Part shown: piece after piece, positions 7,592 to 10,666 of the stretch | Numbering within the stretch: the stretch's first letter is position 1 | How the letters are laid out: every line of letters begins with the position of its first letter | NCBI GenBank assembly: GCA_021816165.1 | Contig: JAKAYZ010000020.1 | Location: 1 to 10,666, forward strand | Length of the DNA: 10,666 nt | Direction of reading: 5' to 3' | Source: Planctomycetota bacterium | Lineage (GTDB): Bacteria; Planctomycetota; Phycisphaerae; WQYP01 | Notes under the pieces: generated by a model | The model's database searches: none | What the model saw: only the letters and a program-made list of their open reading frames with translations | What the model was told of the DNA's origin: nothing | Translations under genes and position numbers: made by a program

Positions 7592-7962
7592 GCGAAAAAC
7601 TCCAGCGGATGTCAGCAAAATGGCGCGGGCGGCCAACCCGCCTCGGCCATCGGCAGTTTAGCATGAAATTTCTCGGTAACGTAAGGCCTCGGCGATGGGG
7701 CACCGGACTGGCGTATGCTCAACAATCCGACGGTCAGGCATGGCATACATGGCTTCAGGCCGGGGGCGGATGGCATGGCGGGTTGAAGGTTTACGCCGCG
7801 ACGATGGGGGCGGGCACCCACCGGTGGCCGTTTGGTTATAGACTATGGCTTATGCAGGTGAACCGCTTCTGAGCCGTCCGCGCTGGCGGATAGAGATGGT
7901 TTGGGATTGTCGGCATGGTTTAGCCGGGCGGTTAATCATTATGAGCTTGAAGGACAGCAACT
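7592..7962. other. Divergent intergenic region with presumed promoters
   Basis: The region separates the minus-strand GH78-like gene from the plus-strand run, so promoters for both should lie here. I see no convincing gene. A plus-strand open frame ending at 7872 has no ribosome site and no recognisable sequence. A 10-bp perfect palindrome CCACCGGTGG lies at 7818-7827 and could be an operator. On the minus strand, TGCTAAACT about 70-80 nt before the ATG at 7591 resembles an extended -10, but no good -35 accompanies it. I found no clear plus-strand promoter. Confidence 0.45.
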
Positions 7963-8313
7963 ATGCGTTTTTTTACAGATTCTTCCGTGGATGCCGCGGT
8001 GGCCGGGCGGCTGGGGCAACTCGGTCATCATGTGGAGACGAATCTGCCCGAGGATGTTGACGCTTCCTCGCCAACCGAACTGTGCCAATGGATGGCGAAA
8101 TCGGGTATGCAATGGGTCACGGCCGATAAGGCGTCTGTCGCCAGCATTTATGAAAAGGGAACCGCTTTTCACGGCAGTATTATTTTTTTGCAGGCCCCGA
8201 CGGAAGATATTGCCGCTGTTTTTGAACGCTACCCCGCACTTAAACCGGGTCGTCTTTACACGCTGACTGCGCGCAAGGTAAAAGTAAGGCAACTGCCGGG
8301 TGCCGACATCTGA
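7963..8313 (+). CDS. DUF5615-like PIN-like domain protein
   Basis: The protein has 116 aa. ATG at 7963 has AAGGA (7950-7954) 8 nt upstream. The pattern MRFFTDSSVDAAVAGRLGQLGHHV, then WVTADKAS near residue 51 and GSIIFL near 71, matches the layout of DUF5615 PIN-like proteins: start strand ending in Asp, helix, LGH, then a TADxD-like strand and a hydrophobic strand. D6 and D55 are kept. The Glu that usually follows the first Asp (DEN) is Ser here, and the residue two after D55 is Ala. This family is related to PIN nucleases and is often a toxin-like partner, but function is mostly untested. No antitoxin-like gene is visible beside it. The gap to the kinase gene is 65 nt, so the two may share a transcript. 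Nuclease activity is doubtful given the weakened acidic site. Confidence 0.65.
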   Translation: MRFFTDSSVDAAVAGRLGQLGHHVETNLPEDVDASSPTELCQWMAKSGMQWVTADKASVASIYEKGTAFHGSIIFLQAPTEDIAAVFERYPALKPGRLYTLTARKVKVRQLPGADI

Positions 8314-8361
8314 CGCGTGTCCGCGTGATGGGTGAGATACCGACATAGCCCGGGCCTTAAC

Positions 8362-8382
8362 AGGAGATTGATGGCGACGTGA
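8362..8382 (+). promoter_or_regulatory. Ribosome site with 3-codon mini-ORF overlapping the kinase start
   Basis: AGGAG (8362-8366) is followed after 4 nt by ATG GCG ACG TGA (8371-8382). The TGA of this mini-ORF overlaps the GTG start of the kinase gene (8379) in the sequence GTGA. The ribosome site is better placed for the mini-ORF than for GTG (12 nt away), which would allow translational coupling. It may also be chance. Confidence 0.3.
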
Positions 8383-9479
8383 TTGAGCTTTCGCGGTCGA
8401 ATGTGGTGGAATATCTGCTGAAGCGGGGTGAAATCAGCTCGGCAGATGCGCTGGTGCAGGAGCTTGGCGGCGGGGTATCGGGCGTGGTGATTAAGGTATT
8501 GGACCCCGATGGAGGCGAGCCTGTGGGAACGGATATGCGGTCGCCGGGGCAGATTAAACGCGGCGTGCCGGACACGCGCATGCGGGCAGGCAAATGTCTG
8601 GTGCTTAAACAGCCAAGGGAACTCTTTGCCGTGGCGACCACATGGCGGGTGGATGCCGATCGTATCTGGTCGGAACGCGACGCCTTAATAATGCTATCGA
8701 CGTTGATGCCAATTAATACGCTTCCGCAGGTATTGTGGGCGGATCAGGATAATCAGATACTGGCCATTACGCCGGCACCGCCAGAGTATGTAAACTTGAA
8801 AACGTCTCTGCTCTCGGGCAAAACGCTTCGCTGGCCGATCACAGCCGCGGCACGGTGGCTGGCCCATATGCACCGGAGCACGGCGGACGTGAGCACGCCG
8901 TCGTCATTTTCTGACAGCCGCCTCTTTCGGCAGCAGCGGATCATGCCGTATCTCGCCTATCCGCAGGCCGCCCATCCGTCGGTCGCCGCGCGGCTGGAGG
9001 CTGTAAGTGCGTTCTTGCTCTCCGACCCTGTATGTCTGATTCATGGAGATTATTCACCCAAGAATATGCTCATGGCACCCGACGCGCTTGAGGATCGGGG
9101 CATATTCATTGTGGATTTTGAGGTGGTGTTTCGCGGCCAACCGCTTTTTGACATCGCCACGCTTATTAACCATCTGCTGTTGAAGGGTTTTTACTTTGCG
9201 CCCCAATGGCGGCCTTTCATGCTGCTGGCCGATGAGGCGTGGCATGCCTACCAGCAGGCCGCGCCGCCGCGATTGCTGTCTGCCCGTGACCAATGGGGCG
9301 GGTTTTTGCTCGGCAGCCTTCTGCTTGCACGCGTGGATGGGCAGTCACCGGTGGAATATCTGACGGATGAAGTTAAACGACAGGCCGTGCGCAATTGTGC
9401 ACTGGATTTATTAAAAACGGGCGGGTCGCTGGACGATGCCATGGATCTGGTGGGCGAACATTTGGGCCATTTGGATTAG
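8379..9479 (+). CDS. APH / methylthioribose-kinase-like phosphotransferase
   Basis: The protein has 366 aa. The GTG at 8379 is the only usual start after the in-frame TAA at 8358-8360; AGGAG is 12 nt upstream. It has the kinase-like fold of the aminoglycoside phosphotransferase superfamily: glycine loop LGGGVSG (29-35), ATP lysine K77 in CLVLKQ, helix glutamate E99, catalytic loop H222-G-D224-YSPKN229, and metal-binding D246-F-E248 followed by FRGQPLFDIATLINHLL. DFE with the following F-x-G-x-x-x-FDI resembles 5-methylthioribose kinase and its relatives more than antibiotic kinases. An insertion of about 30 residues (about 43-72) separates glycine loop and lysine. It would transfer a phosphate from ATP to a small hydroxylated substrate in the cytoplasm; the substrate is unknown. 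The synthase gene starts 3 nt after its stop, which indicates one operon. An antibiotic resistance role is possible but not supported. Confidence 0.8.
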   Translation: MIELSRSNVVEYLLKRGEISSADALVQELGGGVSGVVIKVLDPDGGEPVGTDMRSPGQIKRGVPDTRMRAGKCLVLKQPRELFAVATTWRVDADRIWSERDALIMLSTLMPINTLPQVLWADQDNQILAITPAPPEYVNLKTSLLSGKTLRWPITAAARWLAHMHRSTADVSTPSSFSDSRLFRQQRIMPYLAYPQAAHPSVAARLEAVSAFLLSDPVCLIHGDYSPKNMLMAPDALEDRGIFIVDFEVVFRGQPLFDIATLINHLLLKGFYFAPQWRPFMLLADEAWHAYQQAAPPRLLSARDQWGGFLLGSLLLARVDGQSPVEYLTDEVKRQAVRNCALDLLKTGGSLDDAMDLVGEHLGHLD

Positions 9480-9482
9480 GCA

Positions 9483-10649
9483 ATGGGCATAAATCTAAAG
9501 ACCGGGCATGGCGGCTGCGGGGCGGTGGGCCAACGCGACGGCATCTCACCTTCAAAGGTGGCTGGTGGTGCGGCCACCGCACTGGGCGGATTGGGCATCT
9601 GGACACCCCGGTATCCATCGGCAGATATGCTTTTCGCCGCTCTGTTTGACGACCCGCCAGCGGACCCGTTGATGTCAGGAGTTGAACCACCTGCACATGA
9701 TCCAGCAGATATGTGGCCGCAAATGGTGCAGGTCATCAGCAGGAGCGTCCGCCAATGGAAGGTGGATTGTTCCGGCTGTCCGGTCATATTTGCCACCACC
9801 AAGGGTGATATCCGCCGAACGATCGGCAGCGTGGCTCAGGCTCGCCAGCCGTTGCCCAAACTGGCCGACGATGCCGTTGCCATGGCCGATGCCTGCGGCC
9901 TCACTGGGGAGGTGATCTGCATCAGTACGGCGTGTGCTTCATCATTGGCGGCGCTTTGCGAGGCCCAATTATTATTGGCGGCCGATGCCAGCATCAGACG
10001 GGTTGCCGTTATCACGGCGGATGTGGCGTCGGCTTTTGTGCGGGATGGGTTTGAGTCGCTCCATGCACTGGCGGGCATCGGAGTAAGGCCGTTTGATCAA
10101 AGTCGCGGGGGGCTTTTGCCCGGTTCGGCGGCGGCATGGTGCTATCTGGAGCATGCCGATGAAAGCCAGGGGGAACTGCGGCTGCTGGGATGGGGGTTGG
10201 CCAATGATGCCGCCCATCTGACCGCACCCGACTTGCAGGGACGCGGATTGCAGGCAGCGATTGTTGAGGCGCTGGCGTCCGCGCGAAAATCTCCGACTGA
10301 TATTGATGCAATAATAGCCCACGGCACGGGGACGGCATTCAGTGATGCGATGGAGGCGAAGGTTTTTGCTGAATTATTTCCCCATCGCCCGCCCCTTGCC
10401 GCCGTCAAAGGTGTGTTGGGCCACACCTTGGGTGCCAGTGGACTGGTGGAATTGGCCATCGCACGCGAAATGCTCTCCCGCCAGCAGGTGCCCGCCGTTG
10501 TCGGCCTGAACCGATCTGATTACCCGGGGATTAATCCGGTCTTTGAAAAGCCGCTCCGGCCACCGCAGACCGTTCAGACCGTGCTGAAAACCGCCAGCGG
10601 GTTTGGCGGTATCAATGCCGCCGTTATTGTGGGCGGGGGCGGTGCGTGA
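9483..10649 (+). CDS. Beta-ketoacyl-ACP synthase (FabF/KAS II-like), divergent
   Basis: The protein has 388 aa. ATG at 9483 lies 3 nt after the kinase stop and has only a weak ribosome site (GGA at 9473-9475), so coupled translation is likely. The catalytic set of a decarboxylating Claisen condensing enzyme is complete: C151 in STACASS, H280 in HGTGT, K309 and H314 in KGVLGHTLGASG, and E291 after it in SDAMEAKVF. The C-terminal glycine-rich loop ASGFGGIN (371-378) is present. It should elongate acyl-ACP with malonyl-ACP in the cytoplasm. Odd points: the conserved GEGAA segment reads PGSAAAWCYLE (213-223), replacing the Glu by Ser; the N-terminal region before Cys is slightly shorter than in FabF; the first 30 residues are glycine-rich and unlike the family. 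This points to a secondary or specialised synthase rather than the housekeeping FabF. The next gene overlaps its stop. Confidence 0.88.
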   Translation: MGINLKTGHGGCGAVGQRDGISPSKVAGGAATALGGLGIWTPRYPSADMLFAALFDDPPADPLMSGVEPPAHDPADMWPQMVQVISRSVRQWKVDCSGCPVIFATTKGDIRRTIGSVAQARQPLPKLADDAVAMADACGLTGEVICISTACASSLAALCEAQLLLAADASIRRVAVITADVASAFVRDGFESLHALAGIGVRPFDQSRGGLLPGSAAAWCYLEHADESQGELRLLGWGLANDAAHLTAPDLQGRGLQAAIVEALASARKSPTDIDAIIAHGTGTAFSDAMEAKVFAELFPHRPPLAAVKGVLGHTLGASGLVELAIAREMLSRQQVPAVVGLNRSDYPGINPVFEKPLRPPQTVQTVLKTASGFGGINAAVIVGGGGA

Positions 10650-10666
10650 TGGCTGAAAATAAATGT
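10649..10666 (+). CDS. Start of the next gene, truncated by the window end
   Basis: ATG at 10649 overlaps the synthase stop in TGATG (1-nt overlap), and six codons (MAENKC) are visible. A purine-rich GGGCGGGGGCGG lies just upstream. The overlap is typical of coupled genes in an operon. The product cannot be guessed from six residues. Confidence 0.5.

Noticed and set aside
7558..7872. 104-codon open frame on the plus strand in the divergent region
   Set aside because: No ribosome site at any start, overlaps the 5' end of the GH78-like gene, and the Trp/Gly-rich sequence resembles GC-rich noncoding translation.
7939..8346. 135-codon open frame on the minus strand
   Set aside because: Antisense to the DUF5615-like gene, which has a good ribosome site and a family-like pattern.
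8379..9479. Reading the kinase as an aminoglycoside resistance gene
   Set aside because: The DFE and following motif resemble metabolic kinases such as methylthioribose kinase, and the context is biosynthetic; nothing shows antibiotic specificity.

Overview
This is a bacterial chromosomal segment of roughly 57% GC. It is most consistent with a Planctomycetota (Phycisphaerae-like) or similar environmental lineage. That reading rests on three things: a Sco protein with the C-terminal NPNTGKY segment and terminal membrane helix that I associate with planctomycete Sco proteins, a secreted GH78-like enzyme, and a proline-rich orphan ORF with F-x-F / F-x-N-I-P type segments. It is inferred from general family knowledge, not from a search. 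No tRNA, rRNA, CRISPR array, transposase or phage gene is visible.

Layout. (1) Positions 1-1371 (+): the 3' part of a hypothetical protein that enters from the left edge and carries a diverged internal duplication. (2) 1372-1696: a convergent intergenic region with only ORF scraps and a perfect 8-bp inverted repeat. (3) 1697-7591: a block of four genes on the minus strand. Read in their own direction they are a secreted GH78/alpha-L-rhamnosidase-like protein, two adjacent M16 peptidase homologues, and a Sco1/SenC copper protein. The first M16 homologue lacks the zinc motif but keeps the R/Y motif. The second has the zinc motif but has lost R/Y. They look like a complementary heterodimer. (4) 7592-7962: a divergent intergenic region. 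(5) 7963-10666 (+): a small DUF5615-like PIN-like protein, then a tightly packed run of an APH/methylthioribose-kinase-like phosphotransferase, a beta-ketoacyl-ACP synthase with an intact C-H-H triad, and the first six codons of another gene whose start overlaps the synthase stop by 1 nt.

How they may work together. The M16 pair is probably one proteolytic machine. The Sco protein downstream has its own plausible promoter and probably serves copper delivery to cytochrome oxidase. The GH78-like enzyme is an exported glycan-degrading enzyme with a non-canonical acid motif. The kinase / ketoacyl synthase / next-gene run looks like the start of a small lipid or polyketide biosynthetic operon that continues beyond the right edge. 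Its product cannot be judged from this window. I did not find clear evidence of a wholly new system. The best leads are that operon, the atypical GH78-like active site, and the duplicated hypothetical protein.
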